A stretch of DNA of 64,000 nt from Leifsonia sp. ku-ls (GCA_003367665.1 QKXI01000010.1:94622-158621); one strand, 5' to 3'. Positions 16,831 through 26,222 are shown, counted from the first letter of the stretch. Numbers and translations are program-made. Notes: a model not told the origin generated them from the sequence alone.

Positions 16831-17478
16831 ATGGCCATTTCCGGCGGAAGTGCGAGTCCGCGCCCGGAGACAGAGCGCAAGCGCAAAGAGATCCTGCGGG
16901 CGGCGATCGAGACCTTCGGCACCAAGGGCTCGGCGAACGGCACGCTGGCCGACATCGCCGAGCAGGTCGGCATCACGCATGCCGGCGTCCTTCACCACTT
17001 CGGGTCGAAGCAGAACCTGCTGCTGGAGGTGCTCGAGTTCCGCGACCAGGACGACGTCGCCCACCTCGCTGACAAGCACATCCCCGGCGGTCCTGCGCTG
17101 TTCGCGCACCTGGTCGCCACCGCGCAGCGCAACGCGCAACGCCCGGGGATCGTGCAGGTATACACCGTCCTCTCGGCGGAGTCGGTGACCGACGAGCACC
17201 CCGCGAAGGCGTACTTCGAGGACCGCTACCGGGTGTTGCGCCGGGAGGTGGACGCGGCGTTCCGCGAGCTGTGCGCGCAGGAGGGCGTGAGCGATCCGGT
17301 CGCGATCGACAAGGCGAGCGCGGCCATCCTCGCGGTCATGGACGGCCTCCAGCTGCAGTGGCTGCTCGACCCCGGCGCGATCGACCTCGCCAGCGCGAGC
17401 GAGTTCGCCATCCAGGCGATCATGAACGGCGTGCTGCACCCGGGGCCGACCGTGGCGTCGTACCAGCGCGAGGACTGA
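16831..17478 (+). CDS. TetR family regulator of the adjacent uptake operon
   Basis: A 215-residue TetR/AcrR-type repressor. The HTH lies at residues about 15-60 (ILRAAIETFGTKGSANGTLADIAEQVGITHAGVLHHFGSKQ). The ligand domain is all-helical with no recognised subfamily motif. ATG 16831 is preceded by AGGGAG; longer open reading upstream would cross the operators. It is divergent from the binding protein-ABC-GH3 operon and very likely controls it, with a sugar as possible inducer. The small converging lipoprotein gene follows after 7 nt. Confidence 0.88.
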   Translation: MAISGGSASPRPETERKRKEILRAAIETFGTKGSANGTLADIAEQVGITHAGVLHHFGSKQNLLLEVLEFRDQDDVAHLADKHIPGGPALFAHLVATAQRNAQRPGIVQVYTVLSAESVTDEHPAKAYFEDRYRVLRREVDAAFRELCAQEGVSDPVAIDKASAAILAVMDGLQLQWLLDPGAIDLASASEFAIQAIMNGVLHPGPTVASYQRED

Positions 17479-17485
17479 CGCCGGA

Positions 17486-18298
17486 TCAGCGGTAGGCGGC
17501 GCTCAGGTTGAGCCGGGTGTCGCGAAGCAGGGTGGTGTCCCCGCGGCGGAGTTGCGGGTTGAGGTAGAAGAGCTCGTCCTGGGTGATCCCGAATCGGGCG
17601 GCGACGGCCTGCGAGTTGTCGTCGCCCCACACCGCGTAGCTCACCGGCTGTCCCTGGAAGGTCGTCACGGTGCCACGTGCGTACGGGCGAGGGCCGGAGT
17701 CCGCGACGGTGAGCCCGGGGTAGAAGTCCGGGATGGTCCAGGTCATCGGGGCCGCCGCTTCGACGGCGCCGTCGTCGACCAGTTCGACGCTGTGGAAGTA
17801 GGACAGGTTCCCGCGGTCGCGTCGCCCGCTCGCATCGAACGGGAAGACCTGGTCGCCGCCGGCGGCCTGGATCGTGCCCACCGGATCGTCGACGGCCGGG
17901 ACCGTCGGCTCCCCGGCGGTCGCACCGAACCGGTCGACGCTGAGCGCGACCGTCCAGCCGGGGCCGTCCGTGCTGGAGAAGTCGCGGATCGCGACCTGGA
18001 AGCGGAGGTCGGGCGTCACGCTGACGGTGACCTTCCCGCTGGCGTGTCCGTCGACGTCCTGCAGGGTGCCCGTCCCCATCACGGTGCCCGCGGGCGGGAG
18101 GTACTGGTACTCGTCGGCGAACGGCGTCCCTGAGCTGGTCGGGGAGGGGCTCGCGGACGCGGTGGCGGCGACGAGCTGGTGGGTCGCGCGCGGCGAGCCG
18201 GCCGGAGCGCCGGCGGCGGTGCAGGCGGACAGCGTGAGGCCGACGATCAGAACGGACGCGGCGCCGGCCTGCCGCGCGGTCCGAGCCCGATGCGCCAT
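17486..18298 (-). CDS. Lipoprotein with C-terminal LysM-like segment
   Basis: A 270-residue exported protein. A lipoprotein-type signal ends in LTLSAC at about residue 26, followed by an Ala/Ser/Pro/Thr-rich linker. The middle region (about 60-200) is beta-rich with no named family. The end (SYAVWGDDNSQAVAARFG, then ITQDELFYLNPQLR) resembles a degenerate LysM peptidoglycan-binding repeat. Start ATG 18298 was chosen because the longer open frame adds an unlikely N-terminus. The protein is probably anchored in the membrane and touches the cell wall. Function unknown. Confidence 0.72.
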   Translation of the reverse strand: MAHRARTARQAGAASVLIVGLTLSACTAAGAPAGSPRATHQLVAATASASPSPTSSGTPFADEYQYLPPAGTVMGTGTLQDVDGHASGKVTVSVTPDLRFQVAIRDFSSTDGPGWTVALSVDRFGATAGEPTVPAVDDPVGTIQAAGGDQVFPFDASGRRDRGNLSYFHSVELVDDGAVEAAAPMTWTIPDFYPGLTVADSGPRPYARGTVTTFQGQPVSYAVWGDDNSQAVAARFGITQDELFYLNPQLRRGDTTLLRDTRLNLSAAYR

Positions 18299-18365
18299 GT
18301 CCACACCCTGGCGGCTCGGGACGGGCGCTGCAAGCCGTCGCGGGAGGCCTTCCTTAAAACCAAAC

Positions 18366-18392
18366 AAAACAACATCAATCGCATGTTGTTTT
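18366..18392. promoter_or_regulatory. Operator of the fructose operon
   Basis: AAAACAACAT and ATGTTGTTTT form a perfect 10-bp inverted repeat across CAATCGC. The right arm overlaps a candidate -35 (TTGTTT, 18386-18391), which is 17 nt from a -10 TATCGT (18409-18414) of fruR. DeoR-type repressors bind A/T-rich palindromes of this kind, so autoregulation of the fru operon is likely. Confidence 0.65.
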
Positions 18393-18440
18393 GAGTGGCT
18401 TTGTGTTGTATCGTGTTCGAAACCAAAGGAGGGCCACCGC

Positions 18441-19226
18441 GTGTATGCAACGGAGCGTCAGGCACTGATCGAGCGACTGCTCGGTGACGAGGGCCGGGTC
18501 GCGGTCGTCGAGCTCTCCGAGCGGTTCGGCGTCACCACCGAGACCGTGCGCCGCGATCTCGACGCGCTGGAACAGGCGGGCGCCCTGCGGCGCGTGCACG
18601 GCGGAGCCGTCGCCCTCGAACGCGGGAGCACCGCGGAGGCGTCGGTGTCCGAGCGCACGGCGCTCAACGCCGACACCAAGCAGCGCATCGCCGCCCGCGC
18701 GCTCGACGCGCTCGGCGACGGCTTCCGCGGCTCCCTCTACTTCGACGCGGGCACGACCACCGCGGCGGTCGCCGGACTCCTTCCGGCGCGACTGGAGCAG
18801 ACCGGCGGCGACGCGGAGGTGGTCACCCACTCGATCACGCTCGCCCCCGCCCTCGCCGGCGCCGACCGGGTCGGCCTCACCGTGGTGGGCGGCCGCATCC
18901 GCGGGGTCACCGCCGCCGCGGTCGGCGCGTCGGCCGTCCGCTCCATCCAGTCCCTCCGGCCGGACATCGTCTTCGTGGGCGCCAACGGCATCTCCGCCGG
19001 CTTCGGACTGAGCACCCCCGATCCGGAGGAGGCCGCCGTCAAGGAGGCGATCGTCCGGGCCGCCCGCCGCGTCGTGGTCGTCGCCGACGCGAGCAAGTTC
19101 GGTCAGGAGTCGCTCGTCGCCTTCGCCGGCCTCGACGCGATCGACGTGCTGGTCACCGACCGGGCGCCGGGCGGCGAGCTGGCCGAGGCGCTCGCCTCGG
19201 CCGGCGTGGAGGTGTGGACCGCATGA
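18441..19226 (+). CDS. DeoR/GlpR-type regulator of the fructose operon
   Basis: A 261-residue DeoR-family regulator. The N-terminal winged HTH holds RQALIERLLGDEGRVAVVELSERFGVTTETVRRDL. The C-terminal DeoRC domain includes YFDAGTTTAAVA and DIVFVGANGISAGFGLSTPDPEEAAVK, the sugar-phosphate-binding fold. In Actinobacteria such proteins at the head of fru operons sense fructose-1-phosphate. GTG 18441 follows AAAGGAGG at the proper spacing. The gene overlaps fruK by 4 nt. An operator palindrome lies about 50 nt upstream. Confidence 0.92.
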   Translation: MYATERQALIERLLGDEGRVAVVELSERFGVTTETVRRDLDALEQAGALRRVHGGAVALERGSTAEASVSERTALNADTKQRIAARALDALGDGFRGSLYFDAGTTTAAVAGLLPARLEQTGGDAEVVTHSITLAPALAGADRVGLTVVGGRIRGVTAAAVGASAVRSIQSLRPDIVFVGANGISAGFGLSTPDPEEAAVKEAIVRAARRVVVVADASKFGQESLVAFAGLDAIDVLVTDRAPGGELAEALASAGVEVWTA

Positions 19227-20170
19227 TCGTCACGCTCACCGCCAACCCTTCGCTGGACCGCGCGGTCACCCTCACCGGCCCGCTCCGGGCCGGGGAGGTC
19301 CAGTCGGCCGCGGCGTCCCGCGAGGACGCGGGCGGAAAGGGCATCAACGTCGCCCGCGTCGTCACCGCCGCCGGCGTCCCGGCCGTCGCCGTGCTGCCGC
19401 TCGCCGCCGACGACCCCTTCGGGATCGTCCTGAACTCGGCCGGCCTCGCCACCCGGCGCGTCGGCATCAAGGGCCACGCTCGGGCGAACCTGACCATCAC
19501 CGACCCCGCGGGCGTGACGACCAAGCTCAACCTGCCCGGCGCCGTGCTCGACCCCGCCGAGGCGTCCGCGCTGGTGGAGGCCGTGGTCGAGGCGTGCTCC
19601 GGGGCGCGCTGGCTCGTGCTCGCCGGCTCCCTCCCGCCGGGAGCGGGCGACGACTTCTACGTGACGGTGATCCGTGCGGTGCGCGGACGCTGGGGGAGCG
19701 CGGCGCCCAAGATCGCCGTCGACACGTCGGGGGAGGCGCTGCGCGCGGCCGTCTTCGACGCGCATCCCGACCTCATCAAGCCAAACGAGGACGAACTCGC
19801 CGAACTGACCGGCGTGCCGTTCGACGCGGCCGACCTGCCAAGGGCCGTCCTCGACGTCGCGCGGACGCTCGCGCCGGAGCACGTCGGCGCCGCCCTCGTC
19901 ACGCTCGGCGCGCTCGGCTCCGTGCTGGTCACGGGCGACGGCGGCTACGTCGCCGAGGCGCCCCGCATCCGGGTCCGCAGCACCGTCGGCGCCGGCGACA
20001 GCGCACTCGCCGGCTACCTGCTCGCCGAGTCGGCGTCGGCGCCGCCGGCCGAGCGGCTCGTCACGGCCGTGCGCTACGGCTCCGCGGCGGCGTCCCTGCC
20101 CGGCACGCAGGCGCCCCGGGCGGCCGACCTGCCCGGCGACGACATTCCCGTCGCCGCTCTCCACCTCTGA
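19223..20170 (+). CDS. fruK: 1-Phosphofructokinase
   Basis: A 315-residue PfkB-family kinase converting fructose-1-phosphate to fructose-1,6-bisphosphate with ATP. The N-terminal motif is AGGKGINVARVV and the catalytic/anion-hole motif is TVGAGDSALAGYL near residue 255. TANPSLDRAVTL is the classic start of FruK/LacC enzymes. It overlaps fruR (ATGA) and precedes the EIIABC gene by 28 nt. It completes the pathway begun by the PTS transporter. Confidence 0.95.
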   Translation: MIVTLTANPSLDRAVTLTGPLRAGEVQSAAASREDAGGKGINVARVVTAAGVPAVAVLPLAADDPFGIVLNSAGLATRRVGIKGHARANLTITDPAGVTTKLNLPGAVLDPAEASALVEAVVEACSGARWLVLAGSLPPGAGDDFYVTVIRAVRGRWGSAAPKIAVDTSGEALRAAVFDAHPDLIKPNEDELAELTGVPFDAADLPRAVLDVARTLAPEHVGAALVTLGALGSVLVTGDGGYVAEAPRIRVRSTVGAGDSALAGYLLAESASAPPAERLVTAVRYGSAAASLPGTQAPRAADLPGDDIPVAALHL

Positions 20171-20198
20171 ACTCCCACCGAAACACCTGGAGGCAACC

Positions 20199-22274
20199 GT
20201 GTCACCGAAGACCATCACCCCCGCCCTCGTCGGCCTCGACATCGGCGTCGGCGCCGACAAGAGCGACGTTATCCGCGCCCTCGCGGCCCGCGTCGCCGAG
20301 CAGGGTCGCGCGACCGACGCCGAGGCGCTGTTCGAGGACGCCTGGGCCCGCGAGCAGAAGGACGAGACCGGCCTGCCCGGCGGCATCGCCATCCCGCACG
20401 CCAAGAGCCCGGCCGTCACCGAGCCGTCCCTCGCGTTCGCCCGGCTGAAGCCCGGCGTCGACTTCGGTGCGCCGGACGGCCCGGCCGACCTCGTCTTCCT
20501 CATCGCCGCGCCGGACGGCGCCGCCGAGGCGCACCTGGCCGTGCTGTCGAAGCTCGCCCGCAGCCTCATGCTCGACGAGTTCACCGCGGGCCTGCGCGCG
20601 GCGAAGACCCCGGAGGAGGTCGTCGCCCTGGTCGACGAGGCGATCGGTGAGAGCGACGGCCCGGCCGCCGCGGCCACCGAGCCGGCCCCGGCCGCGGCCG
20701 CGGCCGGCTCCACCCCGGAAGCGCTCCTCATCGACGGTCGGCCGGCCAGGATCGTCGCCGTCACGTCCTGCGCCACCGGCATCGCGCACACCTTCATGGC
20801 CGCGGACGCGCTCACCAAGGCGGGCACGGACTCCGGGATCGACCTGGTCGTCGAGCCGCAGGGCTCGAGCGGCTACCAGGCCCTCCCGCAGAGCGTCATC
20901 GACGCGGCGGACGCGGTGATCTTCGCCAACGACGTCGACGTCCGCGAGGAGGGTCGGTTCGCCGGAAAGCCGGTGGTCCGCTCCGGCGTCAAGCGCGGCA
21001 TCGAGCAGCCCGACCGGCTGATCGCGGAGGCCGTGTCGGTCGCCCGCGACCCGAACGGGGCGCGCGTGACGGCCGCGGGCGGCGGCTCGGCCGCGTCCGG
21101 GACGCAGCAGCTTTCCTGGGGGCGCAACATCCAGCGCATCCTGCTCACCGGCGTCAGCTACATGATCCCCTTCGTCGCGGGCGGCGGCCTGCTGATCGCG
21201 ATCAGCTTCCTGCCGTTCCTCGGCGGCTACGGGATCGCGCTGGCCCACGGGAGCTCCGGCGTCAACAACGCGGTCTACACCCTCCAGCACTACGCGATCT
21301 GGGACCTGCCGCCGCAGGGCCTCGGCTACTACCTGGGCGCGATCGCGTTCGAGATCGGCAGCGTGAGCCTCGGCTTCCTCGTGCCGGCCCTGTCGGGCTA
21401 CATCGCCTTCGCGATCGCCGACCGGCCGGGCATCGCGCCGGGGTTCGTCGCCGGAGCCATCGCCGTGTTCATGAACGCCGGCTTCCTCGGCGGCCTGATC
21501 GGCGGTCTGCTCGCCGGCTTCGCGGCGTGGCTCATCGGCCGCCCGGCGGTCCCACGCTGGCTGCGCGGCCTGATGCCGGTGGTGATCATCCCGCTCGGCG
21601 CCTCGATCATCGCGTCGGGGCTGATGCTGCTCATCCTGGGCGCACCCATCGCTTGGCTGATGGCCCAGCTCACCGCCTTCCTGAACGGCCTGACGGGCGC
21701 CGGTGCGATCGCGCTCGGCATCATCCTCGGCCTGATGATGACCTTCGACCTGGGCGGCCCGGTCAACAAGGTGGCGTACGCCTTCGCCGTCGCCGGCCTC
21801 GCCGCGCAGACGCCGGCCAGCTTCCAGATCATGGCGACCGTGATGATCGCCGGGATGGTGCCGCCGCTCGGCATGGCGCTCGCCTCGACCGTGCTCTACC
21901 GCCGCGGCTTCACCCAGGTGGAGCGCGAGAACGGCGCCGCCGCCTGGCTGCTCGGCGCCTCGTTCATCTCCGAGGGCGCGATCCCGTTCGCGGCGGCGGA
22001 CCCGCTGCGCGTCATCCCCGCCAACCTGGCGGGAGGAGCGGTCGCCGGCGCGCTCGCGATGGCCTTCGGCGTGGAGTCGCGCGCCCCGCACGGCGGGATC
22101 TTCGTCTTCTTCGCGATCGACCCGATCTGGGGCTTCCTCCTCGCGCTGGCCGCGGGGACCGCCGTCACCGCGTTCGTGGTGGTCGGCCTCAAGCGCTTCG
22201 CCGCCCCGCGCCGCGCGGCCGCGATCGCCGAGGAGGACGCCGTGGACGAGCGCATGGAGACCGCCGTCGTCTGA
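20199..22274 (+). CDS. fruA: PTS fructose transporter subunit IIABC
   Basis: A 691-residue fused permease that imports fructose and phosphorylates it to fructose-1-phosphate. EIIA spans about residues 1-150 with phospho-His67 in GIAIPHAKS. An Ala/Pro linker follows. EIIB spans about 180-285 with phospho-Cys191 in VTSCATGIAHTFMAA. EIIC (about 305-680) has eight or more membrane segments with FDLGGPVNKVAYAFA. The GTG start at 20199 has TGGAGG upstream. It forms one operon with fruR, fruK and ptsH. Confidence 0.96.
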   Translation: MSPKTITPALVGLDIGVGADKSDVIRALAARVAEQGRATDAEALFEDAWAREQKDETGLPGGIAIPHAKSPAVTEPSLAFARLKPGVDFGAPDGPADLVFLIAAPDGAAEAHLAVLSKLARSLMLDEFTAGLRAAKTPEEVVALVDEAIGESDGPAAAATEPAPAAAAAGSTPEALLIDGRPARIVAVTSCATGIAHTFMAADALTKAGTDSGIDLVVEPQGSSGYQALPQSVIDAADAVIFANDVDVREEGRFAGKPVVRSGVKRGIEQPDRLIAEAVSVARDPNGARVTAAGGGSAASGTQQLSWGRNIQRILLTGVSYMIPFVAGGGLLIAISFLPFLGGYGIALAHGSSGVNNAVYTLQHYAIWDLPPQGLGYYLGAIAFEIGSVSLGFLVPALSGYIAFAIADRPGIAPGFVAGAIAVFMNAGFLGGLIGGLLAGFAAWLIGRPAVPRWLRGLMPVVIIPLGASIIASGLMLLILGAPIAWLMAQLTAFLNGLTGAGAIALGIILGLMMTFDLGGPVNKVAYAFAVAGLAAQTPASFQIMATVMIAGMVPPLGMALASTVLYRRGFTQVERENGAAAWLLGASFISEGAIPFAAADPLRVIPANLAGGAVAGALAMAFGVESRAPHGGIFVFFAIDPIWGFLLALAAGTAVTAFVVVGLKRFAAPRRAAAIAEEDAVDERMETAVV

Positions 22275-22310
22275 CGGCCGGCCCGACATTCGAGACCAGA
22301 GGAGAGAACC

Positions 22311-22583
22311 ATGTCAGAACGTCACGCCACCGTCGCCAGCGCGTCCGGCCTGCACGCCCGCCCCGCCAAGCTGTTCGTGCAGGCCGTGCAGGAGAAGGGC
22401 ATCCCGATCACCATCGCGGTCGGGGACGGCCCACAGCTGAACGCCGCGAGCATCCTGTCGCTGATGGGCCTCGCGGCGGGGAAGGGCACGGTCGTCACGC
22501 TGCGCTCGGACGCGCCGGACGCCGACGCGGCGTTGGACGACCTGGCCGCCATGCTGGAGACCGACCTCGACGCAGTCGGCTGA
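22311..22583 (+). CDS. ptsH: HPr phosphocarrier protein
   Basis: A 90-residue HPr. His15 in ASGLHARPA accepts phosphate from enzyme I and passes it to EIIA domains. Ser47 in LNAASILSLMG corresponds to the regulatory serine of Gram-positive HPr, although whether it is phosphorylated here is unknown. ATG 22311 is preceded by AGGAGAG. No enzyme I gene is in the window, so it must be elsewhere. The gene is convergent with a tRNA gene 5 nt away. Confidence 0.95.
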   Translation: MSERHATVASASGLHARPAKLFVQAVQEKGIPITIAVGDGPQLNAASILSLMGLAAGKGTVVTLRSDAPDADAALDDLAAMLETDLDAVG

Positions 22584-22588
22584 AACGG

Positions 22589-22661
22589 TGCCCCCAGTAG
22601 GATTTGAACCTACGGCCTTCTGCTCCGGAGGCAGACGCTCTATCCCCTGAGCTATGGGGGC
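22589..22661 (-). tRNA. tRNA-Arg (anticodon CCG)
   Basis: A 73-nt cloverleaf on the minus strand. The acceptor arms are GCCCCCA and TGGGGGC with discriminator A. The D stem is GCTC/GAGC, the anticodon stem TCTGC/GCAGA around loop CTCCGGA (anticodon CCG, reading CGG), and the T arm is GTAGG-TTCAAAT-CCTAC. CCA is not encoded. CGG is a frequent arginine codon in such high-GC genomes. Confidence 0.97.
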
Positions 22662-22713
22662 CAGGGTGTGCTCCCAGGCTAGCATCCCTCCGGCCGGGCC
22701 GGTGACACGACGG

Positions 22714-23328
22714 TCAGGAGGCGGGGACGTTGCCGAGCACGCTCTCCATCAGCGGCGCGGCGTCGCCCGGCTCCTGGAAGGCGGGCGACTCGGCCACGAT
22801 CCAGTAGCCGGCGCGGAAGATCTGCACCTGGCCGGCCTCGCCCGGCGCGAAGTAGCCCTCGACCTGCGGGGGGACGCCGTACGTCGGCACCGGGTGGGAC
22901 GCGGTGATGGCCGCGTTCTTGAGGCCCTCCAGCTGGCTCGCCGGGGGCTTCGCCACGGCGACCTGGATCACGTCGCCGCTGGTCTGGTTCTTCCAGGAGC
23001 AGGCGACGCCCTGCCAGTCCGCGATCTTCTTCTCGAGCGAGCCGGCCTTCGGCGCGTAGCCGGGGTCGACGCCGTAGTTCGGGTTGAACGCGTACAGCTG
23101 GTCCGGGGTGACGACCTGCTCGCAGGTGAGGCCGACGGGCGTGGGAGGGTCGGTCGGCGTGGGGGTGGCGACCGGGGTCGCCGGCGCCGTGTTCGACCCG
23201 GTGGCAGGCGCCGTCGGCGACCCGGCCGGCTTGGCGGCAGGGGTGCAGCCGGAAAGGGCGGCGGAGGCGGCGATCCCGGCGGCGACAGCGACGGCCAGGA
23301 GCGTGGTGCGGCGGGTGGTGGTCGACAT
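22714..23328 (-). CDS. Secreted lipoprotein of unknown function
   Basis: A 204-residue protein with a twin-arginine-like/basic start and hydrophobic signal ([23 protein letters not shown]), lipobox Cys near residue 28, then a long Pro/Thr/Ala linker to about residue 65. The folded part holds two cysteines (LTCEQVV and VACSWKN) that could form a disulfide. No named domain is recognised; similar small lipoproteins are common in Microbacteriaceae. The start was set at ATG 23328, since the longer frame to 23391 precedes the signal. Divergent from argS. Confidence 0.75.
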   Translation of the reverse strand: MSTTTRRTTLLAVAVAAGIAASAALSGCTPAAKPAGSPTAPATGSNTAPATPVATPTPTDPPTPVGLTCEQVVTPDQLYAFNPNYGVDPGYAPKAGSLEKKIADWQGVACSWKNQTSGDVIQVAVAKPPASQLEGLKNAAITASHPVPTYGVPPQVEGYFAPGEAGQVQIFRAGYWIVAESPAFQEPGDAAPLMESVLGNVPAS

Positions 23329-23433
23329 TGCGGATCCGTCTCTCTGCTCGGCGCGCGCCGTCGGGAGCGCGCGTCGCGACGACCCTATCAACCGCCCGTG
23401 GCCATCTCGCCCGGGGCGCGCTCAGGCTCCCGG

Positions 23434-23439
23434 TAGAAT
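23434..23439 (+). promoter_or_regulatory. -10 hexamer of argS, leaderless arrangement
   Basis: TAGAAT ends 8 nt before the ATG at 23448, so transcription should begin at or next to the start codon. No ribosome binding site is present in the intervening CGTTCCTC. Confidence 0.6.
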
Positions 23440-23447
23440 CGTTCCTC

Positions 23448-25136
23448 ATGACTCCCGCTGACCTCTCCGCCGCCCTCCTCGACATCGTGACGTCGGTGGT
23501 CGAGCGGCGACGAGAGGCCGGCGCCGACATCCCGGAGCTCTCGCTCACCGTGGCCGACGTCCCGCTCGAGCGGCCGAAGAACCGCGACCACGGCGACTGG
23601 GCCTCCAACGTCGCGATGCGCCTGGCCAAGAAGGTCGGGGCCAACCCGCGCGAGCTCGCGGAGGAGATCGCAACGGCGGCCGCGGGCATCGACGGCGTCG
23701 CCGAGGCGTCGGTCGCCGGTCCCGGCTTCATCAACTTCCGGCTCGAGGCCGCCGCGGCCGGTCAGCTGGCGAAGACGATCGTGGAGGCCGGCGACGGCTA
23801 CGGCCGCGGTCACGCCTACGACGGGCTGCGCGTCAACCTGGAGTTCGTCTCGGCCAACCCGACCGGCCCCGTGCACATGGGAGGCGCCCGCTGGGCCGCC
23901 GTCGGCGACAGCCTGGCGCGCATCCTGCAGGACGAGGGCGCCGACGTGACGCGCGAGTACTACTTCAACGACCACGGCTCGCAGATCGACCGCTTCGCCC
24001 GCAGCCTCCTCGCCGCCTACCTCGGCGAGCCGACCCCGGAGGACGGCTACGGCGGCGCGTACATCGGCGAGATCGCCGAGCGCGTGGTGGCGCAGTACGA
24101 TGGCGACCTCTCCGCCCTCCCGCGCGAGCAGCAGCAGGAGGTGTTCCGCTCGATCGGCACCCGGCTGATGTTCGAGGAGATCAAGCAGCGTCTGCACTCG
24201 TTCGGCGTCGACTTCGACGTGTACTTCCACGAGGACTCGCTGCACGAGTCGGGGGCGGTCGAGCGGGCCATCGAGCGGCTGCGCGAGCAGGGCCACATCT
24301 TCGAGGCCGACGGCGCCATCTGGCTGCGCACGACCACGTTCGGCGACGACCGCGACCGCGTCGTCATCCGCTCCAACGGCGAGCCGGCCTACATCTCCGG
24401 CGACCTCGGCTACTACCTCGACAAGCGCGAGCGCGGGTTCGAGCAGAACATCATCATGCTCGGCGCCGACCACCACGGCTACATCGGCCGCATGATGGCG
24501 ATGGTGGAGGCGTTCGGCGACGTGCCGAACGTCAACCTGCAGATCCTGATCGGCCAGCTGGTCAACCTGGTGAAGGACGGCGAGCCGGTCCGGATGTCGA
24601 AGCGCGCCGGCACGATCGTCACGCTCGACGACCTGGTGGACGCGGTGGGCGTCGACGCGGCCCGCTACGCCCTGGTCCGGTCCTCGACCGACTCCCAGCT
24701 CGACATCGACCTCGATCTGCTGGCCAAGCGCAGCAACGACAACCCCGTCTACTACGTGCAGTACGCACACGCCCGCACGCGGTCCGTCGCGGCGAACGCC
24801 GAGAAGGCCGGCGTCGACCGCAGCGTGTTCGCACCGGAGCTGCTCACGCACGAGACCGAGTCGGCGCTGCTCGGCGGCCTCCAGGAGTTCCCGCGCGTGG
24901 TGGCCCTGGCCGCCGAGCTGCGCGAGCCGCACCGCGTCGCCCGCTACATCGAGGAGCTCGCCGGGCTCTACCACGCCTGGTACGCGGTCCGCGACGGCTC
25001 GACGCGCGTCATCCCGCACGGCGACGAGCCCGTGACCGACGTCCACCGCACCCGGCTGTGGCTGAACGACGCGACCGGCCAGGTGATCCGCAACGGCCTC
25101 GGCCTGCTCGGGGTCTCGGCCCCCGACCGCATGTAG
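23448..25136 (+). CDS. argS: Arginyl-tRNA synthetase
   Basis: A 562-residue class I synthetase charging tRNA-Arg. The HIGH motif appears as HMGG in [16 protein letters not shown] and the KMSKS motif as RMSKRAG. The N-terminal Add-1 domain (about 1-110) and the C-terminal DALR anticodon-binding domain (about 440-562, [13 protein letters not shown] onward) are both present. ATG 23448 was chosen over the longer frame because a -10 box lies immediately upstream and the extra residues are not family-like. In Actinobacteria argS often heads an operon with lysA and hom, as here. Confidence 0.97.
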   Translation: MTPADLSAALLDIVTSVVERRREAGADIPELSLTVADVPLERPKNRDHGDWASNVAMRLAKKVGANPRELAEEIATAAAGIDGVAEASVAGPGFINFRLEAAAAGQLAKTIVEAGDGYGRGHAYDGLRVNLEFVSANPTGPVHMGGARWAAVGDSLARILQDEGADVTREYYFNDHGSQIDRFARSLLAAYLGEPTPEDGYGGAYIGEIAERVVAQYDGDLSALPREQQQEVFRSIGTRLMFEEIKQRLHSFGVDFDVYFHEDSLHESGAVERAIERLREQGHIFEADGAIWLRTTTFGDDRDRVVIRSNGEPAYISGDLGYYLDKRERGFEQNIIMLGADHHGYIGRMMAMVEAFGDVPNVNLQILIGQLVNLVKDGEPVRMSKRAGTIVTLDDLVDAVGVDAARYALVRSSTDSQLDIDLDLLAKRSNDNPVYYVQYAHARTRSVAANAEKAGVDRSVFAPELLTHETESALLGGLQEFPRVVALAAELREPHRVARYIEELAGLYHAWYAVRDGSTRVIPHGDEPVTDVHRTRLWLNDATGQVIRNGLGLLGVSAPDRM

Positions 25137-25166
25137 CAGGACGAACCGACGACCGAGGGGGACGCG

Positions 25167-25961
25167 ATGAGCGACCAGACCACCCGGGTGCTTCCGGAGA
25201 CGACCGCGCCGACGCGCCGCCGACGCCCGCGCTGGCTCCGGCTGCTGCTGTGGATCGGCATCCCGGTCGTCGTGCTCGTCGTGCTGCTGGTGGTCGTGGA
25301 CTCGGCCGCCCGGGCCTACGCCGAGCAGCGCGTCTCCGACGAGATCGAGAAGAACCTGCCGGCGGACGTGAAAGGCCAGGTGACGACGCACATCGGCGGC
25401 TTCTCCGTGCTGCAGCAGTACCTGTCCGGCACGTTCCAGCGGGTGGAGCTCGACGCGCCGCACGTGGTGGCGAACGGCGCCCCGCTGAGCGCGTCGCTCG
25501 TCGCGACCGGCGTGCCGACGGACTTCTCCAAGCCGGTCTCCCAGGCGACGGGAACGCTGCAGATCAGCCAGGAGTCGCTCAACAAGCTCGTGCAAATCCC
25601 CGGCGCCACCGGCGACATCACGCTGGGGGAGGGCACCATCGGCTACGACGGCAGCATCAGCCTTCTCGGGCTGCCGGTGCAGTACACGGTCACCGCGACG
25701 CCGGAGGCGGCGGGCGACCAGGTGCTGCTCAAGCCGGAGAAGGCGAACCTCAAGACGGGCGCCGGCAACGTCAACCTCGACCGCCTGCTGCAGGCGCTGA
25801 CCTCGCAGGGCCCCTTCCCGGTGTGCGCCGCGCAGTACCTGCCCGACGGTGTCCAGGTCGACGACATCCAGGTGACGCCGGGTCACGCGACCGTCCGGCT
25901 GACGGCGAGCGACTTCGTGATGAACGAGGCGTTCCTGAAGAGCAAGGGCAGCTGCTCGTAG
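25167..25961 (+). CDS. DUF2993 (LmeA-like) membrane-anchored protein
   Basis: A 264-residue protein. The basic N-terminus (RRRRPRWLRLLL) and one membrane segment (about residues 27-48) act as an uncleaved signal anchor. The rest matches the DUF2993 family by its pattern VKGQVTTHIGGFSVLQQYLSGTFQRVELDAP. Mycobacterial LmeA of this family binds phospholipids and helps lipomannan maturation; the role in this organism is inferred only. GGGGGA precedes the ATG. It follows argS after 30 nt and is probably co-transcribed. Confidence 0.82.
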   Translation: MSDQTTRVLPETTAPTRRRRPRWLRLLLWIGIPVVVLVVLLVVVDSAARAYAEQRVSDEIEKNLPADVKGQVTTHIGGFSVLQQYLSGTFQRVELDAPHVVANGAPLSASLVATGVPTDFSKPVSQATGTLQISQESLNKLVQIPGATGDITLGEGTIGYDGSISLLGLPVQYTVTATPEAAGDQVLLKPEKANLKTGAGNVNLDRLLQALTSQGPFPVCAAQYLPDGVQVDDIQVTPGHATVRLTASDFVMNEAFLKSKGSCS

Positions 25962-25967
25962 GGCCCC

Positions 25968-26222
25968 TCAGTGGCCTTGGCGCACCGAGACGAACCGCCC
26001 GGTCGCATTGAGCAGCCAGGCGAGGGTGGAGACGATGGTCGCCGGATCGGCGCCGCCCGGCGTCGGCCGCACGACGAGACGATACGAGCAGAAGCGCGCG
26101 CCGGCATCCTCGTCGATCGGCCGGACGCTGACCGCGCCGGGGCCGGCGAGCGTGCGGGCGTACCCGGCCAGCCGGCCGCGGCTGCAGTCCTGCACGCGCA
26201 GGTCGAACGTGTACGTGTCCAT
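25968..26222 (-). CDS. Small conserved-looking hypothetical protein
   Basis: An 84-residue protein starting MDTYTFDLRVQDCSRGRLAGYA, with alternating hydrophobic strands and one or two helices, perhaps a ferredoxin-like or ACT-like fold. That fold is a guess. GGAGGAG sits 5 nt before the ATG, which makes translation likely. No family recognised. It lies between the DUF2993 gene (convergent) and the lysA operon (divergent). Confidence 0.6.
   Translation of the reverse strand: MDTYTFDLRVQDCSRGRLAGYARTLAGPGAVSVRPIDEDAGARFCSYRLVVRPTPGGADPATIVSTLAWLLNATGRFVSVRQGH

Noticed and set aside
20202-22289. A 695-codon minus-strand open frame opposite fruA
   Set aside because: Antisense shadow of the PTS gene with Arg/Gly/Asp-rich composition.
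22589-22661. tRNA-Arg as a possible integration site
   Set aside because: No integrase, no repeated tRNA 3' end and no foreign island lies next to it.
23388-25886. An 832-codon minus-strand open frame opposite argS
   Set aside because: Antisense shadow caused by high GC at codon position 3; argS on the plus strand has full motifs.
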